In this document: in pieces, positions 49,097-59,071 of the stretch
How positions within the stretch are numbered: position 1 is the stretch's first letter
Layout of the letters: each line of letters starts with the position of its first letter
Source: Serinus canaria
Taxonomy: Eukaryota; Chordata; Aves; Passeriformes; Fringillidae
Direction of reading: 5' to 3'
NCBI RefSeq assembly: GCF_022539315.1
Contig: NC_066326.1
Span: forward strand, 20,290,601-20,354,600
Length of the DNA: 64,000 nucleotides
Translations under genes and position numbers: made by a program
Notes under the pieces: generated by a model
Seen by the model: the letters and a program-made list of their open reading frames with translations, nothing else
Database searches by the model: none
Told to the model about the DNA's origin: nothing

Positions 49097-51429
49097 TTGT
49101 GTTACTCAAATCACATTTGTGTCACTGCTCAGAAGATGGAGAATCACAACATTCTTGGTGATTTAGTTCTCCCTCTCTGCACATGACTCAGATGGAAAGA
49201 CATGACTCTGAAGGTCACAAACCACTTTCCTTTTCAACCTTTGTGACTGGTGTTGGAAGTTGGTGGCCCTAAGAGCCATCAGCAACTTCCTGAAGCAGTC
49301 CTGGACAAGGGTGGGTTGTTGCTGGAGATTTAGAAAAGCATTAGAGAGAATCATGGATTAAATGTGCACATAGTCAGTTTAAGGTGGTTTTCAAATGTCT
49401 CCATGATAGACAAGCTGCAATGGAAGTGTCTGGCAGGGAAACAGCCTCTTGGAGAAACTAAGGTGTGTGACTGGGGAAAAAGAAAGGTTCCTGTTGTCTC
49501 AAGAGCAGAAAAGTCATCGAATGTGATGAAGGTTTAATCCCTGCAGATGGTCTTTAGCCACAGCATCTTTATTCACTCCTCACCAGCATCTGTCGAAGAG
49601 CTGTCATCACCGCTGATACCAAAAGCCAGGCAGGGAGTGATTTGTACAAACCCCACTCAAGATAACAAGCTGGTTAATGGTGATACTCCCTGTCAGCAGC
49701 CCGCTACACTCAGCCTGACAGTTCCCTTTCAGGCCGGGGGAGCTCTTATCCACTGTGACAGGGCCCCACGGGTGGAATGTGGGGAACAAAAGCCCTACAC
49801 AAAGGGAGCACTTTGGGGCTGGAGTGTGTCTGGCTTCCCCGGGCTTCTGAGAGGCCACACAGTGATGGCGGATGACGAGGCTCTAATTAATATTTCATTC
49901 TCAGAGTGAGTTATCCCTTGGGGGAAGTTAAAGGTTTGCACATTTTGAGGCAAAGTACTGAGGCTGGTGATCTTGAATAAGGAAAGTATGTTGAAAGGAG
50001 CTGCTGCAGTCTTTAACCCTGGGCAAGGGACATGTAAACCATACAGCATTAGTGCATAGTTTTAATTGTATAACTTGTTCTAGGTCCTATTTTAAGGTCT
50101 GCTCCCATAAATTCATACATAAGTGCTTCTAGAAAACCTTCGCCCCTCTTCCTTTTCTGTCTCCTCAGGATTCAGACATCTGATATTCCACACCGTGTGG
50201 AGGGTTTGTTCTCCAAACCAATCCACTAAATATGTTTTACAGCAGCGAATGAAGTGGCTGTGGGCTGTAACTGCTGAGTTCAGCAAAGAAAGGGAAAACA
50301 ATGGCCAGTGGAGGGGAATTTCTAGTGCACAGCCACGTGCTCCTCACAGACAGCAGGAAGGCAGGGAAGGGACAGTGAAAGGACAGTGGGTTTTGAGAGA
50401 CCACGAAGCAAAAGAGCTGTGGCCATAGCAGGGGTCTGGCCCACGGTGTCCACTGCCCAGCCAGTGGTAAGAAATGAGTGTGAACTCTTCTGCAGCCCAA
50501 AGATGAACCAGGGTGCCCTGGTGACCTCAAGACGAAAGGGTTTCCCTTGGGCTGCCAAACAGAGCTCATAAATGAAGAAGTAGGGTAAACACAAAGACTT
50601 TTAAGATGTGTCGCCTAGTTGACTCCTAAGTGACTGCTAATTATTTGATTGAGTTGAAGGTGAGAGGAAGACGCGTGGTCACACACAGTCTGCAAACACC
50701 TGCAGTGTGTGATGGGAGGAGTGAGCCAGGAGCAAGCTGAGTGAGCCAGGGAGTGAGCCAGGAGGTGGACAGCCCCAGGCTGGTCTGTGCCTCTCCCCGA
50801 GGAAGAGTGCACCGTGGAGCTCAACGTTTAGCAAATACAGTGAGCTGGGGTACAGAAGTATGTGAAGTTTGACAGGAGAATGATCTGAAAACGAGTCTTA
50901 AAGTGTGTCTTCTCTGCAGGCTGGAAACAGAAGAAAATCGAATTAATTACAATTATTATGCTTTCAAAAGAAGAGTAGAAACAGGCTTTCTCTTGTGATA
51001 TGCAGAGAAAAGCTTCCAAACAGTTTACACAAATGCCGTGAGTCCTGCGGGGCGGGCACTGAGGTCCGCGGCAGAGGGAATGGAAAGAACGGCGCCTGCA
51101 GCGCGGGATGGCATCGGGCCACTGCTGGAAGCAGCCCAGAGCCCGGGCAGAGCCTGCCCCGGCCGGGGGAAAGATGAATGTGAGGTCTGTGAGACCAAGG
51201 TGTGCTTGTGCCAAATGTCAGGGTTGGAGTGATTCTTGTCAATATAAAGACAGAAACAACAGAAACACGACTGTCGTGAGTAGCGGTTTACCAGGAGCAG
51301 CCAACAGCCTCTCTGCAGTTGTGCACAGAAAACACCTCCCTGGCCGGGCCACCCTTTGTACGTGGAGCAGCACGTTTATGAATTCACAGGTGCAGAGGTA
51401 ATACCAAAGGTGAACCTATTGTCCCATAC
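49097..51429. other. Intergenic DNA
   Basis: Apart from the candidate element at 49531-49930, this holds a short imperfect tandem run of GTGAGCCAGG units at about 50722-50766 and a small CpG cluster at 51040-51180. No coding gene is recognisable. Confidence 0.6.
49531..49930. promoter_or_regulatory. Candidate conserved noncoding element
   Basis: A unique-looking, repeat-free block rich in transcription-factor-like motifs. It has CTGTCAGCAG near 49690, CTGACAGTTCCC near 49717 (TGIF/MEIS-type cores) and GCTCTAATTAATATTTCATT near 49880 (homeodomain-type TAATTA). It sits about 3 kb beyond the PHF2 3' end. The open frame through it (120 codons plus strand, 83 minus) has no recognisable domain. 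Conservation cannot be tested here. Confidence 0.3.
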
Positions 51430-52004
51430 CGGCACTCAGGACCTTGTGGTAGCCCCGGGTTCCTGCCCAGGAAGGCTGGCACAGCGGCTGTCACCCCTGG
51501 TCCCTGGATGGGAGCTCCGCGCTGCTTTTCCAGGCGCGGCTCCTCCCGGCTGCAGCGTCCGAGCCCTGCGGCGCTGCCTGCGGGGGCTCTGCGGGGCTGG
51601 GGCACAGCCGGCGCTGGCTGGATGCCCAGGCTGAGTGCTCGCTTTCACCCGTCACAGCGCACCCTCAGCTGGTGGTCCGTGCGGGTCCCTTCCAGTTCGG
51701 GATATTTTATGATGAGCCGGGGCTGCTCGCGTGTCCCCGAGCCGCGGGAGGTGCTCGGGAGGTTCCTTTCCGACGGGTCCCATTTTCCCGGCTGCGGCTA
51801 TTTCTGAACTGTGAACTCCCCCAGCTGGCGATAGTTCGATATCGCCACCAGCCACCGCAGCCCGCCCGAAATGTCCCTGCGAGGACAGACTGCGAGGATT
51901 CCCCCAAAGTCGCGGAGCCGGGGACAAGCGCTCGGCCGGTCCGGAGCAGGGGGCTGGGCCAGGAGCTGTCCCGTGGGGCTGCTGTGGCCATCAGAGGGGA
52001 ACAG
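51430..52004 (+). promoter_or_regulatory. CpG-rich patch with candidate noncoding first exon
   Basis: CpG density is far above the surrounding AT-rich intergenic DNA, especially at 51530-51620 and 51715-51940. A smaller CpG cluster lies at 51040-51180. The patch ends at a strong plus-strand splice donor, ACAG/GTAAGT, with the cut after 52004. It carries a perfect 8-bp inverted repeat at 51826-51847. It lies about 0.5-1.1 kb downstream of the estimated PHF2 3' end and reads toward it, so a transcript would be convergent with PHF2. A degraded CR1 3' end is embedded at about 51660-51714. No protein family is recognisable in any frame. It could also be a methylation-protected terminator region or simply a GC-rich remnant. 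Confidence 0.35.
51660..51714 (+). mobile_element. CR1 LINE 3' end, GC-enriched and degraded
   Basis: Reads CAGCTGGTGGTCCGTGCGGG then TCCCTTCCAGTTCGGGATAT and TTTATGATG, parallel to the CR1 3' terminus at 49030-49096. It sits inside the CpG-rich patch. Confidence 0.6.
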
Positions 52005-52539
52005 GTAAGTGTGCGGGCTGCAGGTGGCTCGGGCCACTGCCAGCACAAGGTGTCCAAGAGCAGGGAGGAGAGTGAGCGGTGGGAATGGCCTTGCCTCAGC
52101 AAAGAGGAAAACGCAGGCTGCACATGTCCCCAGGGGTCAGGAATAAATGGTGAGATGCTGCATGTTTCAGTGAGCACAAAGAAGGGGAAAGGCTGGAGCA
52201 TCTGGTGACCCCCAAGAGGGAGGAAGCAGAGGGAAACAGACATGTATGTTGGTCCATGGGAGGTAGATGATGAGCTGGGCAGTGGGAGGACATCTTTGGG
52301 TGGACCATGAGGTGCCTTACTGGGACACTCAAGACCATGCCCAGGTGGCTGGGGCTTCACGTGGTAATGTAGCAAACAAGTATGGGGGCGGGTGACAGAT
52401 GGGGCAGTGGCAGCAGAGCCACCCCCTGCCTGTGCCAGCGGGGGTCCCTGCTCACTCCTTCACCCACCCTCAGGGACCCCTGGCTACCTCCCCATCCCTC
52501 CTTCACCAACCCCACAAAAAGTCCAGGCCCAGGCAATTG
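52005..52539. other. Spacer between CpG patch and PHF2 3' end
   Basis: G-rich on the plus strand up to about 52390, then C-rich. No gene or named repeat is seen. Minus-strand open frames here are unrecognised. Confidence 0.5.
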
Positions 52540-53526
52540 TGTACAAAACCTGAAATAGTTTTACTTTGCTTTCTTTTTTTTTTCCTTTTTTTTCTTCTTT
52601 TTTTAAACTTTGCTCTAGGTTTACTTAAGATTTTGTGAAGTCGATACAAGAGCATTTGATATGAATCAGTAAATAAAACACTGTCATAGATAGATAGCCA
52701 CGATAAACTTTGTTAGAAATGTACATGTCGCGAAAAAATAATAATACTAATAATCATAATCATAATAAAAAAAGCCGGCGCGACGCCCGGGCCGGCACGG
52801 CCCCGGTGGTGGCCCCGATGGTGGCCCCGGTGGCCCTGGCACACGGCGGCAGGTGGCTCTGGTTCCCTGCAGACGCCGCGCCCCAGTAATGTGTGTATAT
52901 AAACAAAGCCCATAAGAAATGTACAAATATAAAAAGCTACAAACATTAATAAATTACATCGTCACAAAACACGGAAACACTCCACAAGGTGCTAGTAAAA
53001 TAACTGTCTCCCTCCTCATACAAGAAGTTACGCAAAGAGCTGGTACCGGCGGGCAGCGCCCGGAGAGACCCTCCCCGTATAAAAACTCGGCGGTGGTTAT
53101 TCCAAAAGCTATGTACAAGCTACATTCTAGGAAAAGGGGCCTGGCTGCAGGGGCGGCGGTGCCTGAGAAACGCGCCTGCCACCTCGCCGCCCTACGCCTC
53201 GAGTCCAGCGGTCCCCTCCCGCCACGTGGCCCTTCCTGCTCCTGGCGCTGCCGCCCCAGCGGCTGCGGCCGCCCGCCCTGCCCTGCCCGCTGGCCGGGCG
53301 GGATGAGGGGCCTGAGGCCGGAGCCGGGGCCAGAGCGGGGCCTGGCGCACTCCTCCGTGGCCGAGATTAGTATTAACTTTTTGCGGCTAGTTGCTCTCAG
53401 CACTCTGAGAAAGGACATCTATATTAAAAAATATTTATAGCAGGATTCTGTACAGTCCGACCGCTGAAAGTTACAGGGATTCTTGTGGTGGTGGCCCAGA
53501 ACTGGGTGGCAGTGTCCTCAGGGCCA
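52540..53526 (-). other. PHF2: PHF2 3' untranslated region (3' limit approximate)
   Basis: Minus-strand sequence after the stop codon. It is unusual for its surroundings: CpG-rich at about 53140-53370, AT-rich around 52890-53000, and with an ATA/ATG-type triplet tract at 52736-52770. I see no AATAAA or ATTAAA on the minus strand. The best candidate signals are AGTAAA variants at about 52560-52565 and 52619-52625, the first followed by a GT-rich stretch. The end near 52540 is therefore an estimate. The plus-strand open frame of 173 codons across 52919-53440 is a by-product of GC-rich UTR sequence. Confidence 0.6.
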
Positions 53527-53615
53527 CTAGAGCAACAGCTTCCCATTCCGGTGGATCTTCAGGATCTTGCCGAGCCGCTGCTTGGCCGTGGCCATCCCCT
53601 TCTTCGTACGCTTCC
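53527..53615 (-). CDS. PHF2: PHF2 last coding exon, C-terminus and stop
   Basis: The exon supplies two bases completing Gly, then 28 codons and a TAG stop at 53529-53527. The product is [12 protein letters not shown] followed by [16 protein letters not shown], the highly characteristic PHF2 C-terminus. The acceptor is CTGTCCTTCCAG before 53615. The six visible exons total 993 nt, exactly 331 codons with the stop, giving 330 residues with no frameshift or internal stop, so the gene looks intact here. The terminal segment is strongly basic and probably contributes to nuclear targeting or nucleic-acid contacts, which is inference. PHF8 isoforms carry a related tail, but the upstream exons favour PHF2. 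Confidence 0.96.
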
Positions 53616-55073
53616 CTGGAAGGACAGCAGGGTGTGGTGAGGACCCACACCCACCCCACACCACCCCATAGGTACAGACCCTCCAGCTGCCTCCTGCCTC
53701 CACGGCCCTGCTGCCAGCCCTGTCCAGCACCTTCAAGGACACCCACCAGCACTCCTCAGGAATGGTGCTGCTGGCCACAGCACAGGGCTTGGCTGGAAGC
53801 ACAGCCCCTGGAGAGCCAGCCCTGCTGAGCCAGGGCACAGAGCACACCCACCCCCATGGACACATCCACACCTGCTCCGGGGAGGCACAGCTCTGCTGGG
53901 CACCCTCCTGCCCTGCACCCTCACCTGCCCTGGCTCACTGCTCATGGTCACCTGTTTGCCCACAGGGTGACAGTCAAACCCAGCCCCACCAGTGCCATTC
54001 TGCTCCTCAGGGAGAGGCTGCACAGACACACAGACACACAGACAGACACATGTCCTACAGCTATTCGCAGCTCCAGGCTCCTGGGCACCTCTCTGCCTTG
54101 GACCTGTTTCCCACCATTTCACCAAAAAGCGCAATTCCAGGCAAATACATTCTTTCCACTCCATCCCTGCAGAGAGCCACAGGTAGCACCAGCTCCTGGT
54201 AGGACCCAGCCCCTACCACAGGCTATACACATCCTGCCCTATGGCCATCCAAGCTACCAGGGTACTGTGCACTATCTCTAATCTGCTCCACTCGAATACA
54301 TGGAATTCAGGAAACATCTGCCACATTGCCTCACTTGTCACTGGGGCCTTTCCCAGTGGGATCACACACAATTTTCATGCTACACAGTGCCTGTCCCACA
54401 CATCTGCCTCAGTTACACTTCCTGAGCCAAGCTCAAATGGAGAGCAGGAGGTCCCAGGCCAGACTCTGGGAGAGCCTCAGCTTTCTTATGCTTTCCCTAT
54501 GACAGACAGCAAGCAACCTCTTCCTCTCTCCTGCCTTTGGTTGTAGTTGTGTTACTCCCAAGGTTTGATATCCTTCTGCTTTCTTGCGGCATCCCTCCAG
54601 GGAGATCTGTAGTGTGCCCTGCTCTACGTGTCTTGAGAGAACTGTCCTCAGCTACAGTCAGCTCAGAGCTGGTGTACAGCCACCACCAACACCACAGCGC
54701 CTGCCTCAGCCCTGGGCAGAACAGCCTTCATGGATGCATCCTCCCCGGGCCAAGGCTCCACCGTCCAGGCTGTCTGGGATGTGACCCTGCAGGTGCTCCT
54801 CCTGAGCTGGGGCCGGGTTGGGCAGTGCTCCTGCCAGGGATACCTCACACCCTACAGCCAAGAGCCCAGCAGAGAAACACCTGCCTGGCCGTGCAGTGCC
54901 AGGACTGTCAAGGCCACGAGTCCTATCCCTGACCAGATCTGACTTGCATCCACACACCTGCGCCTGTGCCTGCCCACACCATACACTGTGCTGGACGCCC
55001 TGCAGAAGACTCGGGTTCCATGGCCCTGCACCCTTCCCCACTCCTGCACCACAACCCAGGCGTTTCCAGGTAC
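53616..55073 (-). other. PHF2: PHF2 last intron
   Basis: About 1.46 kb between the penultimate exon and the last exon, with GT and AG at its ends on the minus strand. It is C-rich on the plus strand. A short CAGACACA-type tandem run lies at about 54023-54050. I see no recognisable transposon or second gene. Confidence 0.85.
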
Positions 55074-55335
55074 CTTTGGCGGAGGCATTGTTCTGCGAGG
55101 ATGATGAGGGTCTCCTCTGTGTGAGGAAAACACCGGGTGCCATCGGCTGCGATCCCCTGTTAGGCTGGGCGACCCCAAAGGTGCTGGCCCCTGCGGTGTA
55201 CTCGTGATCTGTGAGGCTGCTGGCCTGAGACTCCAGCTTCGGCTCGGGGGAGCTGCCTTCCTGAGCCGCTTTGCTTGCGTTGGGGGCTGACAGCTTCTTT
55301 TTGGTATTTTTTTTCTTCTTGCCTTTTTGTTCCTC
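55074..55335 (-). CDS. PHF2: PHF2 penultimate exon with lysine-rich block and RRPS site
   Basis: This is a 262-nt exon (87 codons plus one base) starting in phase 0. It opens with a lysine-rich block, [14 protein letters not shown] (residues 215-228 of the visible fragment), then [26 protein letters not shown] and finally [19 protein letters not shown]. The acceptor is ATTTTAAAG before 55335, with a weak pyrimidine tract, and the donor is AAAG/GTACCT after 55074. RRPS is a PKA consensus. PKA phosphorylation near residue 1056 of human PHF2 has been reported to activate it with ARID5B. The first Ser after RRP here is 40 residues from the C-terminus, the same distance I obtain for the human protein from memory. 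The Ala/Ser/Thr linker after the lysine block appears much shorter than in human PHF2. Confidence 0.94.
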
Positions 55336-56464
55336 CTTTAAAATGACAAAGATGAAGCTCAGATTAATCCCCAGAAGACCTTTAGCTAGGGCAAGGGCCA
55401 GCGGCGTTGCTTAGGGTCCTGATACAATGACACGCCAGGAGATGGCCACGGACAAGCGCTCGGGGGCTGCTCCACACGTCTGGCTCACAGCTGCACACAC
55501 ACGTTTGCCTCTCGTGCTCTACATCCTCGCTCTGTGCGGGGCCTCCTCGTCCTTACCACTGCGGCGAGCGACACCGCCCTGGCACAGCAGCGTGGTCAGC
55601 ATGGGCAAAGCTTTCCATCTTCCACAAAAACTGGCACCTCCTATCTTCGGGGATCTTCACACCCTTGCACAACAGCATGAAGGATATTAAACATCCCACT
55701 GATTCAGCCTCTGCTTCCTGCTAGGACACACACATCATCTCCTGACCTGTAACTGCACCTGGACACGCACACTGGGATGGCAGAGGTCTGTTACTGTCCT
55801 GTGTCCCTTGTCTACTTTCAGTTCCTTCTTCTTGAAACCCTGCCACCATCCTTAAAGCTCTTCTACTCAACAGTCCACATCGCAGAAGCTCAAGGCCACC
55901 ACAACCTGCATCTCCACCAGCTTGCAGAGGTGCCTCACCAACCTTGCTCCAGCAGACCTTGTCACTTAGCATCTCACCATGTCCCCTTTACAGGGCTTCT
56001 CTGACCCCTTCAGAGACCAGACACTTACCAAACATCCAAAATGCCCCAGTTCCTTTCTAAACTCACCCTTTGCTCACAGTTCACCAATCCTTTGGAAGCA
56101 AGCCCTGACACTTCCCAGCAGCCAATCTGCACAGACAGGCAATCACACCAGCCAGGCTCTCAAGTACACATCAAATACACTTCTTTGAGGCAGCCTTCTC
56201 CTCTTCTACCCCAGTAGCCATTCTCACCTCCTCATCCTCCCCTGTGCTTTTCTCTGTCCCTTGCTACCCTGTGACATGCTCAGGTGTGTTGTGACACTGC
56301 TGGGCTTGGATCCCCTTTATTTCCCTGAGATTGCAGAGCCTCGTGTCACTGGCAGGACCAAACACCATGCAGGGCTGGCACAGAACTAGGCTTGGGCACA
56401 GCTCTGCTGCTGGGGACAGGGCTCTCCTTTCCTGACAGCTCCTACTCTCCAGGCAACCTCTCAC
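55336..56464 (-). other. PHF2: PHF2 intron
   Basis: About 1.1 kb with GT-AG ends. It contains no recognisable repeat or gene. The acceptor end (ATTTTAAAG) has a weak polypyrimidine tract, so this intron could be subject to alternative splicing. The exon it precedes starts in phase 0 and could be skipped only with loss of the C-terminal frame. Confidence 0.8.
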
Positions 56465-56574
56465 CTGCTGTGACAGCTTGGCGGCAGCGGCGGCGAGTCC
56501 AGTTTCGATGGAGGCGACTCTCGTGCCTTCTCGCACCGGTCTGTCCTGCCGGGGCACCGAGGGGCCAACTCGTG
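56465..56574 (-). CDS. PHF2: PHF2 internal exon, fourth of six visible
   Basis: This is a 110-nt exon made of two bases completing Ala and 36 codons, ending in phase 0. It encodes [18 protein letters not shown] followed by [18 protein letters not shown]. The acceptor is CTCCCTGCAG before 56574 and the donor is CAG/GTGAGAGG after 56465. The Ala run before KLSQQ looks helical. The segment matches the PHF2 tail closely by memory. It is easy to miss because the open frame around it runs on into intron on both sides. Including it is required: the preceding exon ends with one leftover base while the next exon starts in phase 0, and only this exon reconciles them. It covers residues 179-214 of the visible fragment. 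Confidence 0.93.
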
Positions 56575-57477
56575 CTGCAGGGAGAGCAGAGGCAGGTGAG
56601 GGCCAGGAATGTGCCCATGGGAGCAGCACAGCCACCACAGGGCAGCGGGCTCTGCCCTGCTCAGCCAGGAGAGATGGGGACAGCCTCTGCCCTTCCCTTC
56701 CCCAGGTATGAGTGAAGGCCCAAGAGCTAACGGCCTCCGGGCACGGTGGCACGGGCAGAAGCTGCTGATGGAGATGTCACACAGCTGAGCAGCTCCACAG
56801 CCACCTGAAGCCAAAGCCACGCACATTTGTGCCCACATTCCGGATTATGAGTGTTATCTCCAAAGCGGCAATGCTCACCTGCAGCCGGGGGAGGACATGC
56901 AGGGCCACAAGCTGATGAGACTACACACAGGCTGCTTGTCACACACAGCACACACAGAGGATGCCCTGCTCATGGGCCACAGGGGTGAAAGGGGTCTAGG
57001 GGCCCTCTTGCCTGTTACTGCCCCTGGTGAGCTCCAGCAAACCCAGGGCACACCATGTCCTTCCAGATCATGAGCTTCAGCTGAACCTGGAGGAAACTAT
57101 TCCTGCTCTCTCTCCTGGAGGAGACTATTCCTGACTATTCCCACAGTCAACACCTGAAATCCACAGCAACTCAGCTATCCAGGGCTTGATTCACTGTTAC
57201 ACCACTGCTAAGGTGGCCACCAAATGATCTATCACTAAGAATGTGAGGAAAAATAAACCAACCAAGGAATTACTTTCTCCTGCCAGCTGATTGCAGGAGG
57301 AAGGCTAAAACTGCTTGGCAGGAATCCCAGCACCTGGATCACCTCCTACTGCCCTGGAAAGTGTTAACCTTCATGTAATAAAGAAATCACTAATTGTGTG
57401 TTACAGTTTCCACACTCCCTGAAAACTTTAGAAATTTGCATGACTTAGCCTGGTCAGCACAGAGCACACCAACTTAC
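56575..57477 (-). other. PHF2: PHF2 intron
   Basis: About 0.9 kb with a consensus GTAAGT donor and a pyrimidine-rich acceptor. I see no repeat, RNA gene or other structure in it. Confidence 0.8.
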
Positions 57478-57573
57478 CCGTTGGACTGTAAGGGGCATCA
57501 TCTGAACTTTTCCTTTTCTTTGATCGGGACTTGAATACTGGATTATCTTCATCTGATTCGAGAGAAGGGTAAA
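57478..57573 (-). CDS. PHF2: PHF2 internal exon, third of six visible
   Basis: This is a 96-nt exon: two bases completing Val, 31 codons, then one base of an Ala codon. The product reads [13 protein letters not shown] followed by [18 protein letters not shown]. The KSRSKKRK run is a good basic nuclear-localisation candidate and is flanked by acidic SDED and SSDD. The acceptor is CTACTGTAG before 57573 and the donor is ACGG/GTAAGT after 57478. The [15 protein letters not shown] and DDAPYSPT segments are shared with PHF8, so this exon alone only places the gene in the PHF2/PHF8 family. The neighbouring exons settle it as PHF2. It covers residues 147-177 of the visible fragment. Confidence 0.94.
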
Positions 57574-58422
57574 CTACAGTAGGAAACAAAGGCAAGAGTT
57601 TCAGTTTAGGAAACAGCTCTACCCTGCACAGAGGACCCTTGATCTGTCCAGGTGCAGTGACCACAGGCATCACAGCTGGATGATCTCTGCAAGTGCCACT
57701 GAGCACTTCCGTCACAGCTGTGACACTCAGGGGACTTTCCTATGCTCTCATCCACACATGACTATTGGGAGCTGCTGTCATTAAACTGTGACTAGCCAGG
57801 CTGGACAGGGCTGGGAGCAACCTGATCTAGGAAAGTGTCCTTGCCCACGGCAGAGGGTGGCCCTTGAAGGTCCCTTTCAACCGAAACCACTCTATGATTC
57901 CATGATAATTATGGCAGAACTGATGTAACTGCTGTAAACTGTCTTTGCCTCCATTTCTGCTGCAGATGCTTGCTTTCTCTGCTAAAACTCAAAATAGCAT
58001 TAGATCCCTTTTCCATGTAAAAATTCAACTTCTCACTCCTCTCAGCTGGAGGTTTAATTGCTGCTGTGCAGACAAGGACATTTCTGCCACAAGTAGCAGT
58101 ACCTGGCCCACGTTTCTGGGACAGTCCCCCATTTCTGGGTTGACTGCTGCAGTTTTAGGGCTCTTCATGTTTCTTGAGAGTTTCTCATTGTGCCGTGCCT
58201 CAAATCCAGCCTGTCTGGATGGCTGTGTGACCCTGGGCTCTGCAGCCAGTCTGCTGTCTTGTGTCTTTGCTCCCTTTGGTGTGAAGGTGCCTGTTCCACG
58301 TGTGGCTGATCCCAGGGTGGCAGAGCAGAGGAAGCACCCAGGAGCAAAGGGACATTCACCAACAGGCACAGTTGTGTCCATGCAGCCCCAGGCACAGCCT
58401 CACTCTGCTCCCTCCTACTCAC
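57574..58422 (-). other. PHF2: PHF2 intron with one CR1 fragment
   Basis: About 0.85 kb with a GTGAGT donor and a TGTAG acceptor. A CR1 3' end sits at about 57796-57907 in the opposite orientation to the gene. The rest is unremarkable. Confidence 0.8.
57796..57907 (+). mobile_element. CR1 LINE 3' end fragment
   Basis: Reads from AGGCTGGACAGGGC through CTTGAAGGTCCCTTTCAACC to ACTCTATGATTCCATGAT. This is the usual CR1 3' terminus with its ATTCTATG-type terminal repeat. It is a 5'-truncated, noncoding, old copy inside a PHF2 intron. Confidence 0.85.
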
Positions 58423-58700
58423 CATAATCCGAGTCCTTAAAACAGGCATCCAAGTGGTCCTGGTCCTCGTCGTAATCCTCGATGTCGATGCTGTTCTTTG
58501 TGCTTTTCTTCAGCAGCCGTTTCCCAGCAGTTTTGCTGCCACCACCACCAGTTTTCTTCAAGTTTTGTGTGGAGAAGGAGTTGTTCTTTGCCTGATTGGT
58601 GCCCCACGATGTCTGCAGGCAGGACTCTGAGGCCTGGAGGTTTGCCATAGAGAGCATGCCCTGGATGGCTTCCTGCGTGCTGGGGGAGGCAGGTGGCTGG
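58423..58700 (-). CDS. PHF2: PHF2 internal exon, second of six visible
   Basis: The exon supplies one base to finish the split Ser codon, then 92 codons, then one base (G) of a Val codon: 278 nt, consistent with both neighbours. It begins [20 protein letters not shown], a recognisable PHF2 segment. It continues through a Gly run (TGGGGSK), a basic patch ([11 protein letters not shown]) and a strongly acidic stretch ([19 protein letters not shown]). The acceptor is GCTCCACAG before 58700 and the donor is G/GTGAGT after 58423. In the 330-residue visible fragment this exon is residues 54-145. Composition indicates a disordered linker with alternating charge blocks and no catalytic fold. The intron upstream is about 4.3 kb. 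Splice phase and the recalled human protein order leave no need for an extra exon inside it. Confidence 0.94.
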
Positions 58701-59062
58701 CTGTGGAGCAAAGGGAGAGATGCCAGAGCTCTTAGTGATTCCAGAAACCCCAACCCCTCACAGGCAGCTTGCTCCTGCCAGGCAGTTGTGCTAGGAGAGA
58801 CACCCTGATTCCTCTGAGTAGCTGCACATACCACCAGGGCCAGTGGGAAATTTTATGGGACAGGAATAGCACAAAGAGCACCTCAGATGTGGGGGTGATG
58901 GCCCAGGAGCCAGTGAGATGTGGGCAGGTCCCTGGGGCTGTCAGCTCTCTGGGCAGAGCTCAGGAAACTTCCCAGAGCCCACAGCAGAATCCCTGACAGA
59001 GCAATGTCTCTATACCAACTATCATCATCATCCTCCTCCTTCTCCTCCTCTTCCTCATCATG

Positions 59063-59071
59063 ATCTATCTA

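Noticed and set aside
1..51429. Search for BARX1 homeodomain exons or other neighbouring genes
   Set aside because: No homeodomain helix-3 signature (WF/WYQNRR) or other known domain appears in any listed frame. The neighbour must lie outside the window.
51672..52375. 178-codon plus-strand and 222-codon minus-strand open frames
   Set aside because: They overlap each other in the CpG-rich patch, include a CR1 fragment, match no family and are expected where stop codons are rare.
52919..53440. 173-codon plus-strand frame antisense to PHF2
   Set aside because: It lies over the GC-rich PHF2 3' UTR and matches nothing. Treated as a shadow.
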